NCBI GenBank assembly: GCA_025929365.1
Contig: JAICMG010000008.1
Span: 1 to 41,755, forward strand
Origin: Frankiaceae bacterium
GTDB lineage: Bacteria; Actinomycetota; Actinomycetes; JAFAQI01
Direction of reading: 5' to 3'
DNA length: 41,755 nt
In this document: positions 1-10,610 of the stretch, one piece after another
Layout of the letters: each line of letters begins with the position of its first letter
How positions within the stretch are numbered: position 1 is the stretch's first letter
Translations under genes and position numbers: made by a program
Notes under the pieces: model-generated
Told to the model about the DNA's origin: nothing
The model's database searches: none
The model's input: the letters and a program-made list of their open reading frames with translations, nothing else

Positions 1-653
1 ACCGACGACTCGGTGGGCTTCGCGAGATCGGCGGTCATCGAGTCCAGCCGGGCAACTGCGTCGTCGTACGCCGCGCCCGGATCCTCGTCAGCACCCGGCG
101 TGAGCCCGTGGATCACGTTCGCGACCAACAGGATCGAGCCGTCCCGGTGATCGACGACGGCGACGTCGGTCGCGAGCAGGAAGTGCAGCTCGGGCATCGC
201 AATGTCGTCCTCGGCGAGGACCGGCAGCCGTTCCATGCGGCGCACCGAGTCATATCCGAGATACCCGACCAGCCCGCACGTCAGCGGCGGCAGATCGGGA
301 TTGCGCGGGGTGTGCAGCCGTTCAGCCGCGTCCCGCAGCGCGGCGAGCGGGTCCTCCGGATGGTCGTCGGGCCCGATGCCGGTCCATACCGCCTTGCCAC
401 CCTGCTCGGAGAGCGTCGCCGCGGAACGCACACCGATGAAGGAGTACCGCGCCCACACCCCGCCGTGCTCGGCCGACTCGAGCAGGAACGTGCCCGGTCG
501 CCCGCCGGCCAGCTTGCGATAGGCGCTGATCGGCGTCTCGGCATCCGCCAGCACACGACGTACGACAGGTACGACGCGATCCTCTGCAAACGCACTGAGG
601 AATGCCTCACGGTCCGGACGGTCGATGCCGTCCGGCGCAGACCCGGCGCTCAC
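1..653 (-). CDS. trpE: Anthranilate synthase component I (partial, C-terminus off the window)
   Basis: Reverse-strand translation from GTG at 653 reads [48 protein letters not shown]...[21 protein letters not shown]...[31 protein letters not shown], typical of the TrpE N-terminal domain. GTGA overlap with hisI stop. Not listed as such in the ORF track because it is open at the edge. Confidence 0.93.
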   Translation of the reverse strand, partial: MSAGSAPDGIDRPDREAFLSAFAEDRVVPVVRRVLADAETPISAYRKLAGGRPGTFLLESAEHGGVWARYSFIGVRSAATLSEQGGKAVWTGIGPDDHPEDPLAALRDAAERLHTPRNPDLPPLTCGLVGYLGYDSVRRMERLPVLAEDDIAMPELHFLLATDVAVVDHRDGSILLVANVIHGLTPGADEDPGAAYDDAVARLDSMTADLAKPTESS

Positions 654-1030
654 GAGGTCGGCGCGCCGACGACAGCGTCGAGCACGTCGGCGTCGAAGCA
701 GCGGCGATCACCGGTGTGACAGGCGGCCCCGACCTGGTCGACCGACACCAGCACGGTGTCGCCGTCGCAGTCGAGCGCCACCGACTTCACCCACTGCTGG
801 TGGCCGGACGTCTCGCCCTTGACCCAGTACTCCTGGCGGCTGCGGCTCCAGTAGGTGCAGCGGCCGGTGGTCAGGGTGCGATGCAGCGCCTCGTCGTCCA
901 TCCAGCCCACCATCAGCACCTCGCCGGTGTCCCACTGCTGGGCCACCGCAGCGATCAGGCCGTGGTCGTCGCGCTTGAGACGCGCGGCGATCCCGGGATC
1001 GAGCGAGGACGGACGGGCAGGACCGGACAT
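650..1030 (-). CDS. hisI: Phosphoribosyl-AMP cyclohydrolase
   Basis: [69 protein letters not shown]; start likely MSGPARPSS at 1030 (ORF open to 1057). Confidence 0.95.
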   Translation of the reverse strand: MSGPARPSSLDPGIAARLKRDDHGLIAAVAQQWDTGEVLMVGWMDDEALHRTLTTGRCTYWSRSRQEYWVKGETSGHQQWVKSVALDCDGDTVLVSVDQVGAACHTGDRRCFDADVLDAVVGAPTS

Positions 1031-1090
1031 GAGATCCATTGTGCCGCGTGCATGCACACCATTTATTTCAGTGACCGCGACGACGAGCCG

Positions 1091-2572
1091 CTAGCCGCAG
1101 CGGATGATGCGGGGGCCGCCGGTCTGGCGAGCCACGGTGGGGGCCGCCGGTCCCTGACCCGACAACGGATCCTGGAACCGCATGACGACGGCGTCGCCAC
1201 ACGGATCGGTGGTCAGCCCAACCGTGTTGTGTTCGCCGTCGTACGGCGAGCTGCGGACATCGCACGCCGGGCAGATGACACCGTGGTGCTCGACGCCGGA
1301 TACGGTGACCTGACGGAACGTGGGCTCTCGCGCCGCGTCTGACGACTGCGCCAGCCGAACGGTCCACCTCGCGGCCGGATCCATCTGATCGGGCGCGGTC
1401 GTCGCCTGCCAGGCGACGTCGATGTGCCCGGCGTCACCAGCGACGATCGCGGGACCGAAGTTGTTCGTCGTCCCTGGTGCGTCGACTCGTGATTCGCGGA
1501 AGGTACGACCGTCGTCACGGGAACGGAACAGCTCGATGTGACTGCCTTGATGACCCGTCTTTCCCGGGCTGATCTCACTGACGACGCAGTACAGATTGCC
1601 GGCGGCGTCGACTGCGGCGGCTGGGAACAGGTTTGCGAGCTCGGGGACGCGCTGGTGATCGTCTCCGTGCGAGCCGCGCACAATCCCGCACGGCGGTTTG
1701 GGCTGCATAGCGGCGAGCTCGCGGCCATGCCACGTGGCTCCGCCGTCGACCGAATCGGCATAGAAGAGGTTCGACATGAAGTTCCACGGACCGGGAGTGG
1801 AACACAACGCCTGGTCGCGGGCCGTGCTGGAAATCCAGAACAACGACAGCCGTCGGCTGTCGCGCGGGTCGACGAGCACCGGGGTGAAGAAGTTGGCTAC
1901 GTCGTCCGGTACCTCGGAAGCGCTCGCACCGTCCGGCGGCAGGTTGACCACGTGCTGCGTGAAAGCGGCACCGCCGTCGGTGGAGATCGAGACGACGATC
2001 GCGGTGAAGTACGTCGGGACGAGGTGGCTGACAACGTAGACGTGCGAAGGATGCTTCGGGTCGCTGGAGATCACGCCTTCGTCGTCCGCGACGCCGGTGA
2101 CGGACTCGGACGTCGGCCGCCAGCTGCGTCCGTTGTCATGCGACACCTCGACCATGTTGACCGAGGCGCAATCGGAGACGGCGTACATCGTGCCCGGCGC
2201 GGGCGCCGTGACGGTGGGGAATCCCAGCGCCTCCCCGGGCCGACAGGCCGGCGGCTCGATCTCGGCTGGTCGCGACGCCCATTGCCGACCGTCGTTGGCT
2301 GAGGACCAGGTGGTGATGTAGCCCTGCGCCGTAGCGGCGTGCTTGGACGGCTGGTTGTGGGCGTACGAGGCGACCACGTCGCCGCGACGATCGGAGGCCA
2401 AGCGGGCGCCGTAGCGCGGCGAGGTGCGGTCCGGGTCGCCGCTGAGAACGGTATCGACGAACCGCAGCGAGGAGGAGGGGCGCGCCTGCGGAGCGCTCCC
2501 GCCAGCCGTCGCCGTGCCCGGCGCGCTGGTGGCGACGGCCAGTCCCGCCGCGACGAGCGCGAAAGTCCGCAT
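1091..2572 (-). CDS. Secreted BNR/Asp-box repeat (sialidase/exo-alpha-sialidase-fold) protein
   Basis: Signal peptide MRTFALVAAGLAVATSAPGTATAGG; several Asp-box-like motifs (SANDGRQW, SHDNGRSW, STDGGAAF, SVDGGATW, SRDDGRTF). Confidence 0.8.
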   Translation of the reverse strand: MRTFALVAAGLAVATSAPGTATAGGSAPQARPSSSLRFVDTVLSGDPDRTSPRYGARLASDRRGDVVASYAHNQPSKHAATAQGYITTWSSANDGRQWASRPAEIEPPACRPGEALGFPTVTAPAPGTMYAVSDCASVNMVEVSHDNGRSWRPTSESVTGVADDEGVISSDPKHPSHVYVVSHLVPTYFTAIVVSISTDGGAAFTQHVVNLPPDGASASEVPDDVANFFTPVLVDPRDSRRLSLFWISSTARDQALCSTPGPWNFMSNLFYADSVDGGATWHGRELAAMQPKPPCGIVRGSHGDDHQRVPELANLFPAAAVDAAGNLYCVVSEISPGKTGHQGSHIELFRSRDDGRTFRESRVDAPGTTNNFGPAIVAGDAGHIDVAWQATTAPDQMDPAARWTVRLAQSSDAAREPTFRQVTVSGVEHHGVICPACDVRSSPYDGEHNTVGLTTDPCGDAVVMRFQDPLSGQGPAAPTVARQTGGPRIIRCG

Positions 2573-2719
2573 TACCCCGGCGTACACGTCGACTGCCCCC
2601 AACTCGCATCACTCGCACTTGCGTGGACACAAGAAAGGACGCGGTCGAACCAAACCGGTTGACACGAACTTCACCCGATCGCCGGCAAAGGTATTCCGGG
2701 TTGGGGGGTTCGGTTCGGA

Positions 2720-3490
2720 CTAGCGGACCTCGTAGCCCTCGCTGAGCAGGGCGTCCTTCACCTCGCCGATCCGCAACGTCCCGAAGTGGAACACGCTCGC
2801 CGCGAGTACGGCGTCGGCGCCGGCCGCGACCGCCGGCCCGAAGTCCTCGACCCGCCCGGCACCACCCGACGCGATGACGGGGACGCTCACGACGTCACGG
2901 ACCGCTTCGATCATCTCGATGTCGAATCCCGCGGTCGTGCCGTCGGCATCCATCGAGTTGAGCAGGATCTCGCCGACCCCGAGCTGCTCGCCACGCGCCG
3001 CCCACTCGACCGCGTCCATCCCGGTTCCTTCGCGACCGCCGTGCGTCGTCACCTCGTAACCGCTCGAGGTCACCGTCGCGCCGGTGACCCGGCGGGCGTC
3101 GACCGACAGCACGAGCACCTGGCTGCCGAACCGTTGCGAGATCTCGCCGAGCAGCTCGGGACGCGCGATGCCGGCGGTGTTGACACCGACCTTGTCCGCA
3201 CCGGCACGAAGCAGGCGGTCGACGTCGTCGACCGACCGCACGCCGCCGCCGACCGTCAGCGGGATGAAGACCTGCTCGGCGGTACGACGAACCACGTCGT
3301 AGGTGGTCTCGCGGTCGCCACTCGACGCCGTGATGTCGAGGAACACCAGCTCATCGGCCCCCTCGCGGTCGTAGGTCGCCGCCAGCTCGACCGGGTCCCC
3401 TGCGTCGCGGAGCTCGCGGAAGTTCACGCCTTTGACGACCCGGCCGGCGTCGACGTCCAGACAGGGGATCACGCGGACGGCAATGCTCAC
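2720..3490 (-). CDS. hisF: Imidazole glycerol phosphate synthase cyclase subunit
   Basis: [37 protein letters not shown]...; full-length HisF. Confidence 0.97.
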   Translation of the reverse strand: MSIAVRVIPCLDVDAGRVVKGVNFRELRDAGDPVELAATYDREGADELVFLDITASSGDRETTYDVVRRTAEQVFIPLTVGGGVRSVDDVDRLLRAGADKVGVNTAGIARPELLGEISQRFGSQVLVLSVDARRVTGATVTSSGYEVTTHGGREGTGMDAVEWAARGEQLGVGEILLNSMDADGTTAGFDIEMIEAVRDVVSVPVIASGGAGRVEDFGPAVAAGADAVLAASVFHFGTLRIGEVKDALLSEGYEVR

Positions 3491-4221
3491 GAGCGGACCG
3501 CTTTCAAGGCCTCGGGCAGCGTAAAGGCGCCCGCGTACAGCGCCTTGCCGACGATCGCGCCCTCGACGCCCGCGTCGACGAGCCCGGCGATTGCGCGGAG
3601 ATCGTCGAGGCTGCTCACGCCTCCACTCGCGATCACCGGCCGATCGGTTGCGGCGCAGACGTCGCGCAGCAGGTCGAGGTTCGGGCCGGTCAGCGTGCCG
3701 TCACGGCGTACGTCGGTCACGACGTAGCGCGCACATCCATCGGCGTCGAGCCGCGCAAGCACGTCGAAGAGCTCGCCGCCGTCCTGCGTCCAGCCGCGCG
3801 CCGACAACGTGGTGCCACGCACATCGAGACCGACCGCAATCCGATCGCCATGTTTCGCGATCGCCGCGCGAACCCAGTCCGGTTGCTCGAGCGCGGCCGT
3901 GCCGATGTTCACTCGCGCGCATCCGGTCGCGAGCGCTGCCTCGAGTGACGCATCATCGCGGATGCCGCCGGAGAGCTCGACGGCGACGTCGAGCCGGCCG
4001 ACCACCTCGGCGATCAGCTCGCGGTTCGCGCCTCGCCCGAACGCCGCGTCGAGGTCGACCAGATGCACCCACTCCGCGCCGCCCTCCTGCCAGGCAAGCG
4101 CAGCGTCGAGCGGGGCGCCGTAAGACGTCTCCGAACCCGCCTCGCCCTGGACCAGACGCACCGCCTGCCCGTCCGCCACGTCCACGGCCGGCAACAGGAC
4201 GAGGCATCGATCCGCGGTCAT
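3487..4221 (-). CDS. priA: Phosphoribosyl isomerase A (HisA/TrpF bifunctional family)
   Basis: [27 protein letters not shown]...ELSGGIRDD...[18 protein letters not shown]; actinobacterial HisA/PriA type, between hisH and hisF. Confidence 0.9.
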   Translation of the reverse strand: MTADRCLVLLPAVDVADGQAVRLVQGEAGSETSYGAPLDAALAWQEGGAEWVHLVDLDAAFGRGANRELIAEVVGRLDVAVELSGGIRDDASLEAALATGCARVNIGTAALEQPDWVRAAIAKHGDRIAVGLDVRGTTLSARGWTQDGGELFDVLARLDADGCARYVVTDVRRDGTLTGPNLDLLRDVCAATDRPVIASGGVSSLDDLRAIAGLVDAGVEGAIVGKALYAGAFTLPEALKAVRS

Positions 4222-4832
4222 AGCGCCTTCAGCCAGTTCTCGAGCAGCGTCAGCCCGGCGTCGCCGGACTTCTCAGGGTGAAACTGCGTCGCCGACAGCG
4301 CGCCGCTCTCGACAGCGGCGACGAAGGGCGCCCCGTGCACCGTCAACGTCTCCCCCTCGGTCGCGCCCGGCCGGACCCCGTAGGAGTGGACGAAGTAGAA
4401 CCGCTGCCCGCCCACACCGGCGAACAGGACGGAGCCAGCCGGCGGCTCGACCGTGTTCCAGCCCATGTGCGGCAGGATCGGCGCGTCGAGGCGAACCACC
4501 TCACCCGGCAGCACTCCGATGCCGTCGGTTCGCTCCCCGTGCTCCTCCCCTACGTCGTAGAGCACCTGCATGCCCACGCAGATGCCGAGCACCGGGCGAC
4601 CGAGCTCGATCCGTTGGCGGACGAGAGCGTCAGCGCGCACGTCGCGGACGCCTGCCATGCACGCGGCAAACGCGCCGACGCCGGGCAGGACGACGCCATC
4701 CGCGTCGTACGCCGTGTCCAGGTCAGCAGTGACGCGCACATCCGCGCCGACCCGGGCGAGAGCGCGCTCGGCCGAACGAAGGTTCCCCGATCCGTGGTCG
4801 ATAACGACCACGGACGGTTTCGCGTCGGCCAT
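4218..4832 (-). CDS. hisH: Imidazole glycerol phosphate synthase glutaminase subunit
   Basis: [25 protein letters not shown]...[11 protein letters not shown]...FYFVHSYGV...[10 protein letters not shown]. Confidence 0.96.
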   Translation of the reverse strand: MADAKPSVVVIDHGSGNLRSAERALARVGADVRVTADLDTAYDADGVVLPGVGAFAACMAGVRDVRADALVRQRIELGRPVLGICVGMQVLYDVGEEHGERTDGIGVLPGEVVRLDAPILPHMGWNTVEPPAGSVLFAGVGGQRFYFVHSYGVRPGATEGETLTVHGAPFVAAVESGALSATQFHPEKSGDAGLTLLENWLKAL

Positions 4833-4837
4833 GAGCG

Positions 4838-5425
4838 CTAGAGGACGCCCTTGGTCGACGGCACGCCGACCGACCGCGGATCCAGTGACATCGCGTCGCG
4901 CAGCGCCCGGGCGACTGCCTTGAACTGCGCTTCGACAATGTGGTGAGCGTTGCGCCCGCCGAGGACGCGCACATGCAGGCAGATCTGGGCGCTCGAGACG
5001 AGCGACTCCCAGATGTGGCGAGTCAGCGTCGTGTCGTAGCTGCCGATCAGCTCGACCAGCTGCGGCTCGTCGTGCACCAGGTAGGGCCGGCCCGACAGGT
5101 CGACCACCGCGTGGGCCAGCGCCTCGTCGAGCGGCACGTAGGCGTCGGCAAAGCGCCGTACGCCGGCCTTGTCACCGAGCGCTTCGCGAAGCGCCTGGCC
5201 GAGCGCGATCGCGGTGTCCTCGACGGTGTGGTGCGCGTCGACCTCGAGGTCACCGACTGTCTTCACCGTGAGATCGATCCCGCCGTGTTTCGCAAGCTGC
5301 GCGAGCATGTGGTCGTAGAACGGCACCCCCGTCGAGATCTCGGAGACGCCGGTGCCGTCGATGTCCAGGGACACCGACACCTGCGACTCCTTGGTGGATC
5401 GCTCGACTTTCGCGCTTCTCGCCAC
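4838..5425 (-). CDS. hisB: Imidazoleglycerol-phosphate dehydratase
   Basis: [52 protein letters not shown]...[17 protein letters not shown]...; GTG at 5425. The ORF-track start at 5764 is an over-extension into hisC. Confidence 0.94.
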   Translation of the reverse strand: MARSAKVERSTKESQVSVSLDIDGTGVSEISTGVPFYDHMLAQLAKHGGIDLTVKTVGDLEVDAHHTVEDTAIALGQALREALGDKAGVRRFADAYVPLDEALAHAVVDLSGRPYLVHDEPQLVELIGSYDTTLTRHIWESLVSSAQICLHVRVLGGRNAHHIVEAQFKAVARALRDAMSLDPRSVGVPSTKGVL

Positions 5426-5465
5426 GAGACCAGTATCGCTGGGCGCTCGCCCGAACCCGCTGGAT

Positions 5466-7854
<2,389 letters not shown>

Positions 7855-7858
<4 letters not shown>

Positions 7859-8415
7859 GAGGAGCCAGGGTAGGCGGACGCCACCAGCCGCGTCGGCTCA
7901 TTTGCGACTCGGAAGCCCGCGATCAGCGCGTTCAACAGCACGGATGCCAACGGCCACGTGAAGAGCACCGATTTCCAGCGAGCGGAGAAGTCGAAGTAGC
8001 TCAGGACGAGCTTGATGTCGGCGGAGCTGATCCCGGGCGCCCGCGCCCGCAGCACGTTGGTGAGATCGCGGTGGCCGGCGAGGTGCCCGACACGTGCGGC
8101 GACCAGCGCCCCGAGCAAGCCCCCGACCGCAAGCCCGATGAACGCGCCCGGCCCGCGGGAAGCGTGCGGTGCCGCGACCCACATCAGCGCGACGCAGACG
8201 ATGCCCGCGATGATGCCGAGCAGGCCGAGCCACAAGTCATCGCCGATGAGGGCCTTCATCGCGGAGGCGGACCCCTGCGCCGCCGCAACGATCTCCACCT
8301 GGGGCGCGAGTGCGTGCCAGAGCACCCCGACGACGGAGCCCAGCAGCGTCGCGAAAGTCGCGACCAGCAGGGCACTGCGTGCCTCCGCCCACCAGCTCAC
8401 CGGGTCGCTCAGCAC
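7855..8415 (-). CDS. Conserved hypothetical multi-pass membrane protein
   Basis: [39 protein letters not shown]...; about 4 hydrophobic segments; probable GTG start at 8415. The upstream part of the listed ORF (to 8733) is antisense-like and overlaps the deacetylase gene. Confidence 0.6.
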
Positions 8416-8429
8416 CCAACCAGTGTTGC

Positions 8430-9149
8430 TCAGCCCGCTGCCGAGCCGAACCTCGCCACCGTGAGTCCGCGCGCAGACAGCCGTTCGGCAAGCAGTGGCA
8501 GCGCGGCGACGGTCGTGCGCCAAGACCCCGGATCGCTCATCTCGTCGGAGTCGTGCAGCAGCACCGTGCCACCGGCCGGCCGGCCCGACTCGAGATCGGC
8601 CACCACCGACTCCGGGGTGGCCGCCGCCCGCCAGTCGCGCCCCCATGCCGACCACAGCACCGGACGCAACCCGAGCGCGCGAGCCGCGAGGTACGACGGG
8701 CCGGACATCACGCCGTACGCCGGCCGCCACCACTGCGGCGCCCGCCCGGTCACCTCGCCGACCGTGTCCCGACCCCGGCGCAGGTCATCGGCGATGCCCC
8801 ACGGCGTGCGGGCGATCGTGTACCGGTGGTCGTCGCCGTGCAGCTCGACGGCATGGCCACGACGCAGGGTCTCCGCGACAACGTCGGGGAACCGGCGTAC
8901 CTGCGAGCCGACGACGAAGAAGGTGGCGTGCCAGCCGAGCTGGTCGAGCTGGTCGAGGACCGCGATGGTGCCCTCGGGATGCGGGCCGTCGTCGAAGGTC
9001 ACCGCAACCCGGTCTCTCGGCATCGGCCCGCACAGTGACGGCGTGAGCGTGGCGCGCAGCGGGGGCAGCCAGGTCCCGGCCGGGACGATCTGCGCGGCGG
9101 CCGCGGCGGCGAGCGCCGCACCGGCCGTCGCCACCGCGGGGCTCACCAT
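8430..9149 (-). CDS. Polysaccharide deacetylase (NodB-homology) family protein
   Basis: RVAVTFDDGPHPEGTIAVLDQLDQLGWHATFFVVGSQVRRFPDVVAETLRRGHAVELHGDDH...RPAYGVM...GGTVLLHDSDE. Confidence 0.9.
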   Translation of the reverse strand: MVSPAVATAGAALAAAAAAQIVPAGTWLPPLRATLTPSLCGPMPRDRVAVTFDDGPHPEGTIAVLDQLDQLGWHATFFVVGSQVRRFPDVVAETLRRGHAVELHGDDHRYTIARTPWGIADDLRRGRDTVGEVTGRAPQWWRPAYGVMSGPSYLAARALGLRPVLWSAWGRDWRAAATPESVVADLESGRPAGGTVLLHDSDEMSDPGSWRTTVAALPLLAERLSARGLTVARFGSAAG

Positions 9150-9159
9150 GCCGACTCGG

Positions 9160-10224
9160 TCAAAACAGCGTGCTCAGCACGTCGATCGCTCGCGCGCCGC
9201 CGAACACCGCGCCGGCGTCGCGTGGCGGCTCGGCCCGGCGTACGGCGTCCACGAGCTCCGGCCCGCTGCTCGTGCAGGTGGCGAGCCCACTGCGTTCGAG
9301 GACCACCGCGTTGATGCGACCGTGACCGGCGATCGGCCGGTACACCACGGTCGGCTTTCCCATCGCGAGCGCCTCCCAGCACGTCGTCCCGCCCGCGTTG
9401 TCGACCACGACGTCCGCGGCAGCGAGCAGGCCGACGACGTCACCGGTCCACGGGATCGGACGAACCTTCTCGATTCGGCTGAGCCGGCTCGCCAGGCGGA
9501 CCGAGCGGCCGGTGAGGACGAGCACGACGTCGGCCGCCTCGGCGAGCAGGCGCGCAGCCGCCTCGACCTGCCCGACGCCCCAGCTGCCGCCGTTGACGAG
9601 GACGACCCGGGCGTCCTCGCGCAGCTGCCAGCGTCGCCGCGCGTCGGACCGATCGGCGGGCTGGGTGTACTTCGCGGCGATGAGAGGCGCGACCGGCTTC
9701 ACGACCTCCGCGCCCATGTCCTCCAGGGCGGAGGCCGTATCGGGCATCGGCGCCAGGTGGAGGTCGACGCCCTCCCACACCCAGTAGGGGTGCGCGCCCG
9801 GATCGGTGACGTACGTCGCCACCGGAACGGTGAGCCGACCTTCGCTGCGCAGCCGGGCCAGCACCTGCGCGGCCAGGTTGTAGACCGCAACGACCGCGTC
9901 CGGGCGATAGCGCGCAACCTCGTCGAGGAGCGGCTTCTCGCTGCTGCGGCCGCCGTTGCGGGTGATGAACACGAACAGGCTCGGATGGTCCAGCCAGGTC
10001 CGCATCGCCCAGTCGTACAGCCATGGGAAGACCGCGATCATGGCGTGGTAGAAGATCCGCAGCGCGGCGCCCTGACCGTGCCGGGGCATCGCGAGCAGGT
10101 CCACCACGCGGGCTTCGTGACCTTCCGCCTCGGCCTGCGCGGCGAGCGCGGCGGCAGCCGCGTCATGGCCGGCGCCCATCGACGCCGACACGATCAGCAG
10201 CCGCTTCGAAGCCATTGTGGTCAC
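9160..10224 (-). CDS. MGDG-synthase/UgtP-like glycosyltransferase (GT28 type)
   Basis: MTTMASKRLLIVSASMGAGHDAAAAALAAQAEAEGHEARVVDLL...; C-terminal VDNAGGTTCWEALAMGKPTVVYRPIAGHGRINA resembles the GT28 donor-binding motif. Confidence 0.85.
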   Translation of the reverse strand: MTTMASKRLLIVSASMGAGHDAAAAALAAQAEAEGHEARVVDLLAMPRHGQGAALRIFYHAMIAVFPWLYDWAMRTWLDHPSLFVFITRNGGRSSEKPLLDEVARYRPDAVVAVYNLAAQVLARLRSEGRLTVPVATYVTDPGAHPYWVWEGVDLHLAPMPDTASALEDMGAEVVKPVAPLIAAKYTQPADRSDARRRWQLREDARVVLVNGGSWGVGQVEAAARLLAEAADVVLVLTGRSVRLASRLSRIEKVRPIPWTGDVVGLLAAADVVVDNAGGTTCWEALAMGKPTVVYRPIAGHGRINAVVLERSGLATCTSSGPELVDAVRRAEPPRDAGAVFGGARAIDVLSTLF

Positions 10225-10280
10225 GTTAGATCACTAACCCGCCGGAACCGTTGCATTCCTCAACGGTCGGGTGATCGCGC

Positions 10281-10590
10281 GTCAGATCAAAAACAAACCC
10301 GCTAAGACGAGGGGATGGCGCCCGCTCATGGTCGGCTTCCGCTCATGGCCGCTTCCGCTGCCCCGTTGCGTTTCGCTGCTGATTCGTATGTCACATAGGT
10401 GTTGCGAATCACGACCCGCATGTCACACCGGTGTCGTGATTCGCGACACCGGTGTGACATAGGGGCGAGGTGGCACAACACGCATGTGACATGCGAGCAG
10501 CGCAGCGGCACGCAGCGCGGCTCGCTTGCGCGGCAGCGAAAAGCCCAGGAAGCGGAAGCGACCCCTGGTCTTAGCGGGGCTTGACCTGAC
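10281..10590. repeat. MITE-like / large imperfect palindromic intergenic element
   Basis: Left end GTCAGATCAA(aaacaaa)CCCGCTAAGACGAGGGG; reverse complement of right end GTCAGGTCAAGCCCCGCTAAGACCAGGGG. Both arms continue through CTTCCGCT-type sequence and end in TATGTCACATAGGTG / CATGTCACATGCGTG; core holds a perfect 17-bp inverted repeat. Confidence 0.65.
10420..10460. repeat. Perfect 17-bp inverted repeat, 7-nt loop
   Basis: ATGTCACACCGGTGTCG-tgattcg-CGACACCGGTGTGACAT. Confidence 0.9.
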
Positions 10591-10610
10591 CTAAGCCCGG
10601 CGAGGGCGAC

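Noticed and set aside
8416-8733. N-terminal extension of the membrane-protein ORF
   Set aside because: Overlaps the polysaccharide deacetylase in another frame and has no homologous-looking sequence.
10271-10584. Three ~60-aa ORFs with shared 'MSHRCxxSRHxCD' peptides
   Set aside because: They are translations of the palindromic repeat on both strands; no SD, no domain, better explained as a non-coding element.
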